A stretch of 54,499 nt of DNA, taken from the NCBI GenBank assembly GCA_022786965.1, contig JALFXH010000136.1, positions 1-54,499 on the forward strand, read 5' to 3'. The position numbers and the translations under genes were made by a program. Within the stretch, counting starts at the first letter, position 1. The number at the start of each line of letters is the position of its first letter. Positions 16,574 to 25,210 of this stretch are shown piece by piece. A model generated the notes under the pieces. That model was given only the letters and a program-made list of their open reading frames with translations. It did not search any database and was not told the origin of the DNA. This stretch comes from Clostridiales bacterium. GTDB lineage: Bacteria > Bacillota > Clostridia > Oscillospirales > Oscillospiraceae.

Positions 16574-17938
16574 ATGGATTATGACGTGATTATCATTGGC
16601 GCGGGCCCCGGCGGCATTTTCTCCGCCTACGAACTGACCCAGCGCTGCCCGGACAAGCGCATCGCGGTTTTTGAGGCGGGCCACGCCCTGAACCGCCGCC
16701 GCTGCCCCATTGACGGCGAGAAGATCAAGACCTGTATCGGCTGCAAGAGCTGCTCCATCATGAGCGGCTTCGGCGGCGCGGGGGCCTTCTCCGATGGAAA
16801 ATACAACATTACCAACGATTTTGGCGGCACGCTGTATGAGTACATCGGCAAGCGGCAGGCCCTGGAGCTGATGCGCTATGTGGACGAAATCAATATGCGC
16901 TACGGCGGAGAGGGAACCAAGCTCTATTCCACCGCCGGGACCCAGTTCAAGAAGGCCTGCATCCAGTACGATCTGCACCTGCTGGACGCCTCCGTGCGGC
17001 ACCTGGGCACGGATATCAACTATGTGGTGCTGGAAAACCTGTACGCCGACCTGCGGGACAAGGTGGACTTTTTCTTCGATACCCCGGTGGAGACGGTGAA
17101 AATCCTTGACGGCGGCTACGAAGTTCTGTGCTCTGACAAGACGTATACCTGCGAAAAATGCATCATTTCCGTGGGCCGCAGCGGCAGCAAGTGGATGGAA
17201 AAGGTCTGCAAGGAGCTGGAGATTCCCACCAAATCCAACCGGGTGGACATTGGCGTCCGGGTGGAGCTGCCGGCGGAGGTATTCTCCCACCTGACGGACG
17301 AGCTGTACGAAAGTAAGATCGTCTACCGCACCAAGCAGTACGGCGACCGGGTGCGCACCTTCTGCATGAACCCCAAGGGCGCGGTGGTCAACGAGAACAC
17401 CAACGGCATCATCACCGTCAACGGACACAGCTATGAAGATCCGGCCCGGCAGACGGAGAATACCAACTTTGCCCTTTTGGTTGCCAAGCATTTTTCGGAA
17501 CCCTTCAAGGATTCCAACGGCTACGGCGAGTCCATCGCCCGGCTGAGCAATATGCTGGGCGGCGGCGTCATCGTCCAGCGGTTTGGCGACCTGATCCGTG
17601 GCCGCCGGTCCACCCCCAGCCGGATTGAGGAGTCCTTTGTGACCCCCACCCTCAACGCTACTCCCGGCGATCTGAGTCTGGTGCTGCCCAAGCGTATCTT
17701 AGACGGCATCATCGAAATGATCTACGCCCTGGACAAGGTGGCCCCCGGCACCGCCAACGATGACACCCTGCTCTACGGCGTGGAGGTCAAATTCTACAAT
17801 ATGGAAGTGGAAGTGGACGAGAAGCTGCAAAGCCGCTACCCCGGCCTGTATATCATCGGCGACGGCAGCGGCATCACCCACTCCCTGTCCCACGCCTCCG
17901 CCAGTGGCGTCCATGTGGCGCGGGATATTGTAAAGTAA
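16574..17938 (+). CDS. FAD-dependent oxidoreductase (COG2509-type dehydrogenase)
   Basis: The 454-residue flavoprotein has an N-terminal dinucleotide fold (VIIIGAGPGGIFSAYEL, then VFEAG) and a C-terminal FAD contact (YIIGDGSGITHSLSHASASG). A cysteine cluster at about residues 45-59 (RRRCP, then TCIGCKSCSIM) could be redox-active or bind metal. Members are annotated as uncharacterised FAD-dependent dehydrogenases and the substrate is unknown. ATG 16574 follows GGAGG. The open frame begins eight codons earlier without support. It has its own promoter and a repeat element at the 3' end, so it stands alone. Confidence 0.85.
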   Translation: MDYDVIIIGAGPGGIFSAYELTQRCPDKRIAVFEAGHALNRRRCPIDGEKIKTCIGCKSCSIMSGFGGAGAFSDGKYNITNDFGGTLYEYIGKRQALELMRYVDEINMRYGGEGTKLYSTAGTQFKKACIQYDLHLLDASVRHLGTDINYVVLENLYADLRDKVDFFFDTPVETVKILDGGYEVLCSDKTYTCEKCIISVGRSGSKWMEKVCKELEIPTKSNRVDIGVRVELPAEVFSHLTDELYESKIVYRTKQYGDRVRTFCMNPKGAVVNENTNGIITVNGHSYEDPARQTENTNFALLVAKHFSEPFKDSNGYGESIARLSNMLGGGVIVQRFGDLIRGRRSTPSRIEESFVTPTLNATPGDLSLVLPKRILDGIIEMIYALDKVAPGTANDDTLLYGVEVKFYNMEVEVDEKLQSRYPGLYIIGDGSGITHSLSHASASGVHVARDIVK

Positions 17939-18124
17939 TTCAGTTGACAGTGAATAGTTGACAGTTGACAGTTAAGGAGTCCCTGCGGGACAGTTCACAA
18001 TCATTTTCGGATGTGGAAGGTTTTTCGAAAAAGCCTTGTGTTTCGTAGTTGCAGAATTTTTTTGTTTTATCCCGAAGGGATACCACAACTGTCAACTGTC
18101 CACTTTCAACTGTCAACTAAATTC
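17937..18124. repeat. 188-bp inverted-repeat element with GTTGACAGTT motifs
   Basis: The left arm (17937-17990) holds three near copies of AGTTGACAGT and a TCCCTGCGGGA palindrome. The right arm (18070-18124) is its inverse, with TCCCGAAGGGA and repeated ACTGTCAACT. The arms pair imperfectly over about 55 bp around a loop of about 80 bp without an ORF, which looks like a MITE. The left end touches the stop codon of the oxidoreductase. Confidence 0.75.
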
Positions 18125-18154
18125 TGACTTACCTGATTAGAGAGGAGGAAAACC

Positions 18155-19774
18155 ATGCTGCGGGTATTTTTGGCAGAGGACGAGACCATCATCCGGGAGA
18201 CCCTCCGGGACACTATGCCCTGGGCCCAGTGCGGCTACACCTTTGTGGGCGAGGCCGGCGACGGGGAGATGGCCCTGCCGCTTATCCAGCAGACAAAGCC
18301 GGACGTGCTGATTACGGACATCCGGATGCCCTTCATGGACGGGCTGGCCCTGAGCAAGCTGGTATTGCAGGAATTTCCCCAGATGAAGGTCATTATCCTC
18401 TCCGGCTACGACGATTTTGAGTACGCCCAGACGGCCATCGGGCTGGGCGTGGAGCGGTATCTGCTGAAGCCCATCACCAAGAGCACCCTGATGACGGTGC
18501 TGCAGGAGGTGCGGGAGAAGATTCAGGGGGAACGGGCCCAGCAGAATTATCTGGCCCAGTTCCGCCAGGAGGCCCAGGACTACGAGCAGTACGCCCGCCG
18601 CCGCTTTCTGGAGCGGATTGTGGCGGGGCAGCTGAGTGTACAGGAAATCTATGAGCAGGCGGAAAAGCTGGACCTTGACCTGCGTGCCCAGGTCTATGAT
18701 CTGGCGCTGGTGTCCGCCGTGCCGGAGAGCAGCACTGCTGAGACCTATTCGGAGCAGGGGGCCAGAATCCGGGATGAAATGGTGTCCCATTTTCTCAAAC
18801 ACCCGGAGTACATCCTGTTCCGCTGGAGCCTGACCAGCTACGCCGTGCTGCTGCTGGGGCGGCAGGAGAATATGGAGGCCATCATCAGCCGGTGCATCCA
18901 CAAGGTGCGGCAGCTGTATTTGACCTTTGGGCCGGAGCTGAACTGGTATGTGGCGGTGGGCACCCCCACCCGGCGGCTCAGCGCCCTGCCCGGATGCTTC
19001 GAGGAGGTGTCCCGGCTGTGGGCCTACCGCCATATTCTGCCGGAGCAGCACATTCTCAGCGCCGAAACCGTGAAGACCTTCACCGGCACCGTCTCTGACC
19101 ACGACCTTTCGGGGCTGGACATGAACAAGGTCAGCCCCGCCATGCTCACTGGCGTGCTGCAAAACGCCAGCGCTCAGGAAATCCCCAGCTTTGTGGACGA
19201 ATACATCCATTCCCTGGAGGACGCGCTGGAGTCGGGGCCCTTCTGCCAGTACCTGATGCTCAGCGCCCGGTTCGCCGCCACCCAGTTTGTGGAGGGCCTT
19301 GGGGTGGAGCAGAAGGAATACCTGTCCGGCCTGAGCTGCCTCGGCATGGTGGGCCAGCAAATCAGCGTTGACGATCTGAAACGGTACTTATCCGATATCC
19401 TATTGCAGGCCATCAAACTCCGGGACCGGGTGACGGGCAGCCAGTACAGCGGTCAGCTGAAGCAGGCGGTGCGCTACATCGATGAGCACTACCGGAGCGA
19501 GGACATCTCCCTGAACCGGGTGGCAAAAGAGGTGAATTTAAGTCCCAACTATCTGTCTGCCGTGTTCAGTCAGGAGATGGGCACCACCTTTGTGGAGTAT
19601 CTCACCGCCAGACGGATGGAGAAGGCACGGGAGCTTTTGCGGCATTCCGACCTACGCTCCGGGGAGATCGCCGCGGCGGTGGGCTATAAGGACTCCCACT
19701 ATTTCAGCTTCCTGTTCAAGAAGACCCAGGGCTGCACACCCAGAGACTACCGCAGCGGAAAGGGAAGAAAATGA
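18155..19774 (+). CDS. Response regulator, receiver plus AraC-type DNA-binding domain (YesN-like)
   Basis: The 539-residue protein has an N-terminal receiver (acidic pair Glu8-Asp9, phosphoacceptor Asp55 in VLITDIRMP, Lys in YLLKPI). A long middle region of about 290 residues follows, then a C-terminal AraC/XylS double helix-turn-helix (SLNRVAKEVNLSPNYLSAVF and the family end YKDSHYFSFLFKKTQGCTPRDYR). It overlaps the kinase gene by 4 bp. Its position ahead of a sensing lipoprotein and a sugar ABC transporter suggests it activates the promoter at 22412. AGAGGAGG precedes ATG. Confidence 0.93.
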   Translation: MLRVFLAEDETIIRETLRDTMPWAQCGYTFVGEAGDGEMALPLIQQTKPDVLITDIRMPFMDGLALSKLVLQEFPQMKVIILSGYDDFEYAQTAIGLGVERYLLKPITKSTLMTVLQEVREKIQGERAQQNYLAQFRQEAQDYEQYARRRFLERIVAGQLSVQEIYEQAEKLDLDLRAQVYDLALVSAVPESSTAETYSEQGARIRDEMVSHFLKHPEYILFRWSLTSYAVLLLGRQENMEAIISRCIHKVRQLYLTFGPELNWYVAVGTPTRRLSALPGCFEEVSRLWAYRHILPEQHILSAETVKTFTGTVSDHDLSGLDMNKVSPAMLTGVLQNASAQEIPSFVDEYIHSLEDALESGPFCQYLMLSARFAATQFVEGLGVEQKEYLSGLSCLGMVGQQISVDDLKRYLSDILLQAIKLRDRVTGSQYSGQLKQAVRYIDEHYRSEDISLNRVAKEVNLSPNYLSAVFSQEMGTTFVEYLTARRMEKARELLRHSDLRSGEIAAAVGYKDSHYFSFLFKKTQGCTPRDYRSGKGRK

Positions 19775-21189
19775 AGAAGGTCTATTCCATCAAGGGCCGG
19801 CTGCGGCATCTGGTAGCGGCCATCAGCATTGTTCTGGCGGTGCTGCTGGTGTCGGTGCTGCTGATGCTGGGGTCTTACAGCAGCCACTACGCAAGACTAT
19901 TGCACAACGTCACCACCGCCTCGGAATTCAACCGGGAGTTCAAGGATACCATCGATCAGAGAATGTACTATTACGTCATCGAGAGCCAGTATTCCCAGGG
20001 CCTGCCCATCGAGGAGGTCCGGGCGGCCCAGAGCCTTGCCAAGGCTCTGATCGATACCACCTTCCAGAAAAACAGCCGGCAGGCCATCACCAGCGTGCTG
20101 GACCTGTGCGAAAATCTGGAGGGGAAAATCTATCAGATTGAGGAAACCTCGGACTATGACCAAAGGCTTACGCAGCTGGAAAACAATATCTATGTGCTGA
20201 CCTCCCTGGTGGAGGAGTATATGTACACCTACCTCTACTACGAGGCGGCGGAGCTGAACGCGGTGCAGCAGGTGGTTACCCGGCAGGCCGGTGTGGAGAT
20301 TGCCCTGATCATTCTGGCGGCGGCGCTGGCCATTGTCTTCCTGCTGCGCTACAGCATCCGGCTGAGCCGCTCCATTACGGTGCCGCTGGAGGAGCTGTGC
20401 CGCCGGGCGCAGAGGGTCGATGCCGGCGATTTGACGGTTCAGGAGCCTGTACCCTCCAAGATTCGGGAGATTCGAACCCTGAGCGAGGGCATGGAGCAGA
20501 TGATCGGCAGGCTGGATGACCAGATGCGGGAGATCCGGCGGCGGCAGGAGAGCCTGCGCCGGACGGAGCTGGCCCTGCTGCAGGCCCAGATCAACCCCCA
20601 TTTTCTCTACAACACCATGGATACCATCATCTGGCTCATCGAGGCAGACAAGCAGCAGGAGGCGGTGGAGATGGTGTCCAATCTGTCCAGCTTCTTCCGG
20701 CACTCTCTGAGTAAGGGCGAGGACGTGATTACGCTGGCGGAGGAGGAACGCCATGTGCGCAGCTACCTGCAAATCCAGCACGCCCGGTATCAGGATATTA
20801 TGGAATACACCCTGGACATTGACCCGGGGCTTCACGATGCCATGCTCCCCAAGCTGACCTTGCAGCCACTGGTTGAGAACGCGCTGTATCACGGCATCAA
20901 GCTCAAGCGGGCCAAGGGCACCATCCGCATTACGGCCGCCCTGGAGGACGGATGCGTGCTGCTGCAGGTGGAGGACAACGGCGTGGGCATGACGCCCCAG
21001 CGGCTTGCCCAGCTGCGTGATGCCATGGAGCACGACGAACGGGTGGGCTTCGGCCTGTCCGCGGTGAACCAGCGGCTGCGGCTGCAATTCGGGCCGGAAT
21101 ACGGCCTGAGCATTGACAGCGAGGAAGGACTGGGCACAGTGGTGACTGCCCGGATTCCCTATGTTCGGAAGGAGGCGGTGAGCCGGTGA
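19771..21189 (+). CDS. Sensor histidine kinase (YesM-like)
   Basis: The 472-residue membrane kinase has TM1 at about residues 13-34, an extracytoplasmic helical sensor region (35-175), TM2 at about 176-193 and a HAMP linker. A His_kinase domain follows with phospho-His277 in AQINPHFLYNTMD, then an HATPase domain (LVENALYHG N-box, VEDNGVGM, GFGLSAVNQR). The sensor has no recognisable ligand-binding fold, so a partner binding protein is plausible, and the next gene encodes one. It overlaps both neighbours by 4 bp. Confidence 0.94.
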   Translation: MKKVYSIKGRLRHLVAAISIVLAVLLVSVLLMLGSYSSHYARLLHNVTTASEFNREFKDTIDQRMYYYVIESQYSQGLPIEEVRAAQSLAKALIDTTFQKNSRQAITSVLDLCENLEGKIYQIEETSDYDQRLTQLENNIYVLTSLVEEYMYTYLYYEAAELNAVQQVVTRQAGVEIALIILAAALAIVFLLRYSIRLSRSITVPLEELCRRAQRVDAGDLTVQEPVPSKIREIRTLSEGMEQMIGRLDDQMREIRRRQESLRRTELALLQAQINPHFLYNTMDTIIWLIEADKQQEAVEMVSNLSSFFRHSLSKGEDVITLAEEERHVRSYLQIQHARYQDIMEYTLDIDPGLHDAMLPKLTLQPLVENALYHGIKLKRAKGTIRITAALEDGCVLLQVEDNGVGMTPQRLAQLRDAMEHDERVGFGLSAVNQRLRLQFGPEYGLSIDSEEGLGTVVTARIPYVRKEAVSR

Positions 21190-22157
21190 AACGTCTGATT
21201 TGCCTGATTCTGGCCCTGATTCTGATGACGGGCTGCGGGAAACAGGAACCGGAACAGCCGGAGGAGGAAACTCTCATTGTGGTGGGCATTTCCCAGGTGG
21301 GGGCGGAGTCGGATTGGCGGGTGGCCAACTCCGAGTCCATGAAGTCCGTATTCACCGAAAGCCGGGGCTACCGGCTGCTCTTTGAGGATGCCCGGCAGAT
21401 TCAGGAGAACCAGATCATCGCCGTGCGGCGGTTTATCCAGCAGAGAGTGGACTATATTGTACTCATGCCGCTGAGCGAAACGGGCTGGGACTCGGTTTTG
21501 CAGGAGGCGAGGGACGCGGGGATTCCGGTGATTCTGGTGGATCGGATGGTGGATGTGGAGGACGACAGCCTGTACGCCGCCCATGTGGGCTCTGATTGCT
21601 ACGCCGAGGGCAGAAAAGCCGTGACGTGGATGGAGCGGTGCTATCGCGGGGGCCCGGTGAATATCGTCCACATTCAGGGCACCCCCGGCTCCACGCCCCA
21701 GCTGGGCCGCACCGGAGCGCTGGAGGAGGGCCTTGCCGCCCACGACAACTGGAACCTGCTGGCCCGGCTGGACGGAGATTTCACCCAGGCCAAGACCTAT
21801 GAGGTCATGAGCCGCTTTCTGGACGAGCTGCCGCCGGGGCAGGGCATCGATGTGGTGTACTGCGAGAACGACAACGAGGCCTTCGGCGCCATCGAAGCCC
21901 TGGAAAAGCACGGCTTCCGATGTGGCCGGGATGTGAACGTGATCTGCTTTGACGCCACCCGAAACGCTCTGAAACTGTGCAAGGAGGGGAAAATCGCTTT
22001 GGCGGTGGAGTGCAATCCCTTGCTGGGGCCGCTGGTGGAGGAAATCATCCAAACCATGGAGGCCGGACAGATTCCGCAGAAGCAGCACTATATTGAGGAG
22101 AAACAGTTTACGTCGAAAACCATCACCCAGCAGATGATCGACAGCCGGGAATACTGA
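21186..22157 (+). CDS. Sugar-binding lipoprotein, probable periplasmic-type co-sensor of the kinase
   Basis: The 323-residue lipoprotein (lipobox LMTGC, Cys17) has a type I periplasmic-binding fold of the ribose/galactofuranose class. It is clearly paralogous to the transporter binding protein at 22498: shared stretches are SDWR.AN, VDYI, GW.SVLQEA.DAGIPVI.. R and DN.A.GA..A. It starts at GTG, overlapping the kinase stop codon by 4 bp, and is separated from the transporter by a terminator and a new promoter. It therefore belongs to the signalling operon and probably presents sugar to the kinase. This role is inferred. Confidence 0.9.
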   Translation: MKRLICLILALILMTGCGKQEPEQPEEETLIVVGISQVGAESDWRVANSESMKSVFTESRGYRLLFEDARQIQENQIIAVRRFIQQRVDYIVLMPLSETGWDSVLQEARDAGIPVILVDRMVDVEDDSLYAAHVGSDCYAEGRKAVTWMERCYRGGPVNIVHIQGTPGSTPQLGRTGALEEGLAAHDNWNLLARLDGDFTQAKTYEVMSRFLDELPPGQGIDVVYCENDNEAFGAIEALEKHGFRCGRDVNVICFDATRNALKLCKEGKIALAVECNPLLGPLVEEIIQTMEAGQIPQKQHYIEEKQFTSKTITQQMIDSREY

Positions 22158-22232
22158 ACCCGCGGCGTAAATTATTCAACTTTTTCGGACGCGTGAAACC
22201 GCGTATCAGCCAATGTGTGCAACTTGCCGAAG

Positions 22233-22265
22233 ACCGGGGCCGGGAACAGGCCCCGGTTTCTTCTT
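22233..22265 (+). terminator. Terminator of the sensing operon
   Basis: A 9-bp stem (ACCGGGGCC / GGCCCCGGT), 7-base loop and TTCTTCTT tail, 75 bp after the lipoprotein gene. Confidence 0.8.
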
Positions 22266-22411
22266 AAAAAAACAAACAAAACCCATTCCAATATCGTAAA
22301 AAAATCAACTGTCTTGTCAAATTGTGAAAAATTTATATTTAATATAGGTATCGTGCACGAATATTTGTATTATTTAAGGATACAAAATTGAGCAATATGC
22401 ACTAGAAACCC

Positions 22412-22440
22412 TTGACGCGGCGGGAAAGATGTGGTTTAAT
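22412..22440 (+). promoter_or_regulatory. Promoter of the sugar ABC transporter operon
   Basis: TTGACG (22412-22417), 17-bp spacer, TTTAAT (22435-22440). Bases 22265-22411 are A/T-rich and gene-free. They probably hold the binding site of the YesN-type regulator, but I cannot define a clear direct repeat. Confidence 0.65.
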
Positions 22441-22497
22441 GCAGACAGAGGTCAATCGAACACCTCAAACTAATTCAAGAAAGTCGAGGAAACAATC

Positions 22498-23568
22498 ATG
22501 AAAAAGATTCTTAGCGTCCTGTTGGCTCTGACCATGGTTCTGGCCCTGGCTGCCTGCGGCGGTTCTTCCGCTCCCGCTGCCACCCAGGCTCCCGCTGCTC
22601 CCGCTGCCACCGAGGCCGCCGCTCCCGCCGCTACCGAGGCTGCCGCTCCCGCGGAAGACAGCAAGATCGTCGTCGGCTTCGCTCAGGTGGGCCACGAGTC
22701 CGACTGGCGTACCGCCAACACCAAGAACTATCAGGAAGTGTTCTCCGCTGAGAACGGCTACGACCTGGTTTTCGTTGACTGCGACAACGACAACGCCGTC
22801 CAGATCGAGGCTGTCCGTACCTCCATCCAGCAGGGTGTTGACTACATCATCCTGGCTCCCATCCAGAGCGCCGGTTGGGAATCCGTCCTGCAGGAAGCCA
22901 AGGACGCCGGTATCCCCGTCATCGTTGCTGACCGTCAGGTGGACGCCGATCCCTCCATGTACGATGCCTTCCTGGGCACCGACTGCGAGGTCGAGGGCAA
23001 GCTGGCCGGCGATTGGCTGGCTGAGTACCTGAACGGCGCCGAGGCCAACATTCTGGTCATCGAAGGCTCCGTCGGTTCCTCCGCTGCTATCGGCCGTACC
23101 AACGGCTTCAACGCCGTTGCCGCTGAGCATCCCGAGTGGACCATTCTGGACTCCCAGTCCGGCGACTTCACCCAGACCGGCGGTCAGGAAGTCATGGAGT
23201 CCTTCATCAAGTCCTACAACGGCAAGTTCAACGTGGTTGTCTGCCAGAACGATAACGAAGCCTACGGCGCCATGGATGCCATGGATGCTGCCGGCATCAC
23301 CTACGGCGTGGACGGCGATGTGATTATCATCTCCTACGACGCAACCCACGACGGCCTGAAGTACACCCTGGAAGGCAAAATCAACTGCAACGTGGAGTGC
23401 AACCCCATCCAGGCTGCCTACGTTGACACCATCATCAAGCAGATGGAAGCTGGCGAGCAGTTCGCCACCTACACGCTGGTTGAGGACCAGGCATTCGTAG
23501 CGCCCGGCATCGAGAGCGCTTACGCCACCACCATGACTCAGGAAATTCTGGACGGCCGTGCCTACTAA
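22498..23568 (+). CDS. Sugar ABC transporter substrate-binding lipoprotein (YtfQ/ribose-type)
   Basis: The 356-residue lipoprotein has lipobox LALAAC (Cys19), followed by a low-complexity Ala/Pro/Thr/Glu linker (about residues 23-52) with near-repeats of AAPAATEA. A type I binding domain comes next. Its closest pattern match is the galactofuranose binding protein YtfQ (GFAQVGHESDWRTANTK, AVQIEAVRTSIQQGVDYI, DRQV, GTDCEVEGK, QNDNEAYGA). Strongly biased codon use suggests high expression. It is the first gene of an operon with one ATPase and two permeases. Confidence 0.93.
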   Translation: MKKILSVLLALTMVLALAACGGSSAPAATQAPAAPAATEAAAPAATEAAAPAEDSKIVVGFAQVGHESDWRTANTKNYQEVFSAENGYDLVFVDCDNDNAVQIEAVRTSIQQGVDYIILAPIQSAGWESVLQEAKDAGIPVIVADRQVDADPSMYDAFLGTDCEVEGKLAGDWLAEYLNGAEANILVIEGSVGSSAAIGRTNGFNAVAAEHPEWTILDSQSGDFTQTGGQEVMESFIKSYNGKFNVVVCQNDNEAYGAMDAMDAAGITYGVDGDVIIISYDATHDGLKYTLEGKINCNVECNPIQAAYVDTIIKQMEAGEQFATYTLVEDQAFVAPGIESAYATTMTQEILDGRAY

Positions 23569-23689
23569 TATTAGGTTCTGACTGCTGTAGATACGTTTGA
23601 TTGAGTTTGCAGGGGAGGGAGAAACTCAACGAGTTTCTCCCTCTTTCCCGTATAGCCTACCGCTGCCCCATATCGGAGGGAGGAGAAAC

Positions 23690-25210
23690 ATGAAAAAAGA
23701 CGCAGTACTGGAAATGAAAGGTATCTGCATGACATTTCCCGGCGTCAAGGCACTGGACGGTGTGGATTTCACCCTGAAAAAGGGAGAGATCAGGGCCTTG
23801 ATGGGCGAGAACGGCGCCGGTAAATCCACGCTGATCAAATGCCTGACCGGCGTCAACAAATTCGAGGCCGGTGAGATTTACATTGACGGAATCGACGGCC
23901 CTGTGGTCAATAAGGACACGCTGGACGCCCAGAAAAAAGGCATTTCCACCGTGTATCAGGAAATCAACCTCTGCCCCAACCTGTCTGTGGCAGAGAATCT
24001 GTTTATCGGCCGGGAGCCGCTGACAAAATTTGGAACCATTAAGCGCAAGGCCATGATCGCCAAGGCTGCCCAGCTCATGAAGGACATGGAGCTGGACATT
24101 GACGTGACCAGAAACCTGGAAGAGTACTCGCTGGCAATGCAGCAGATGATCGCCATTGCCCGGGCGGTTGATATGGAATGTAAGGTCCTGATTCTGGACG
24201 AGCCGACGTCTTCTCTGGATGACAACGAGGTGGAGAAGCTCTTCGGCATGATGCGTCGGCTGCGGAATCAGGGCGTTGGCATAATTTTTGTTACCCACTT
24301 TTTGGAACAGGTCTACGCGGTCTGTGACGGCATCACCGTGCTGCGCAACGGCCAGCTGGTGGGGGAATACAGCATCGAGGAGCTGCCCCGGGTGAAGCTG
24401 GTGGCAGCCATGATGGGCAAGGACTTTGACGATCTGGCCGCCATCCGGAAGGGAGAGAATAAGGATTTCTCCAAGGAGGCGCTGGAAATCGAGGCCAAGG
24501 GTTTGAGCCATGCCGGTAAGATCAAGCCTTACGATCTGGAAATCCACAAGGGTGAGGTGGTGGGCCTCACCGGCCTGCTGGGTAGCGGCAGAAGCGAGCT
24601 GGCCCGGACCATCTACGGCGCGGACAGAAGCCAGACCGGCACCCTGAAGGTGGATGGCAAGGAGCGGAAAATCAAGAATCCCATCGACGCCATGCAGCTG
24701 GGTATGGGCTACCTGCCGGATGACCGGAAGGCTGAGGGCATCGTGGGTGACCTGTCCGTCCGGGAGAACATCATTCTCGCCATGCAGGCAAAGCTTGGCC
24801 CCCTGCACAAGATTCCCATGCAGAAGCAGATCGAAATCGCGGACAAGTATATCGAGCTTTTGCAGATCAAGACCGCCAGCCGGGAGACGCTCATCAAGCA
24901 GCTGTCCGGCGGCAACCAGCAGAAGGTCATTCTGGCCAGATGGCTGGCTACAGACCCGGACTTCCTGATTCTGGACGAGCCTACCCGGGGCATCGACGTG
25001 GGCACCAAGACGGAAATTCAGAAGCTGGTGGTTCAGCTGGCCGAGGAAGGCAAGAGCCTGATTTTCATTTCTTCCGAAATTGAAGAGATGCTCCGTGTGT
25101 GCAACAAAATGGCCGTGCTGAGAGACGGAGCCAAGGTCGGAGAGATTTCCGGCAACATGACTCAGGAGAGCGTTCTCAGCGCCATTGCCGGAGGTGAAAG
25201 CAATGAATAA
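23690..25210 (+). CDS. Sugar ABC transporter ATP-binding protein, two-domain (RbsA/YtfR-type)
   Basis: The 506-residue fused ATPase energises sugar import. The N-terminal domain has Walker A GENGAGKST and Walker B LILDEPTSSLD. Its signature region reads LAMQQM, degenerate as usual for the first domain in this class. The C-terminal domain has an atypical Walker A, LLGSGRSEL, a normal signature LSGGNQQK and Walker B LILDEPTRGID. ATG 23690 follows GGAGGGAGG. The open frame extends 31 codons upstream without support. It overlaps the next gene by 8 bp. Confidence 0.95.
   Translation: MKKDAVLEMKGICMTFPGVKALDGVDFTLKKGEIRALMGENGAGKSTLIKCLTGVNKFEAGEIYIDGIDGPVVNKDTLDAQKKGISTVYQEINLCPNLSVAENLFIGREPLTKFGTIKRKAMIAKAAQLMKDMELDIDVTRNLEEYSLAMQQMIAIARAVDMECKVLILDEPTSSLDDNEVEKLFGMMRRLRNQGVGIIFVTHFLEQVYAVCDGITVLRNGQLVGEYSIEELPRVKLVAAMMGKDFDDLAAIRKGENKDFSKEALEIEAKGLSHAGKIKPYDLEIHKGEVVGLTGLLGSGRSELARTIYGADRSQTGTLKVDGKERKIKNPIDAMQLGMGYLPDDRKAEGIVGDLSVRENIILAMQAKLGPLHKIPMQKQIEIADKYIELLQIKTASRETLIKQLSGGNQQKVILARWLATDPDFLILDEPTRGIDVGTKTEIQKLVVQLAEEGKSLIFISSEIEEMLRVCNKMAVLRDGAKVGEISGNMTQESVLSAIAGGESNE

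Noticed and set aside
17937-18124. Tandem AGTTGACAGT copies as response-regulator binding sites
   Set aside because: The copies are mirrored on the other arm and belong to an inverted-repeat element, which explains them better.
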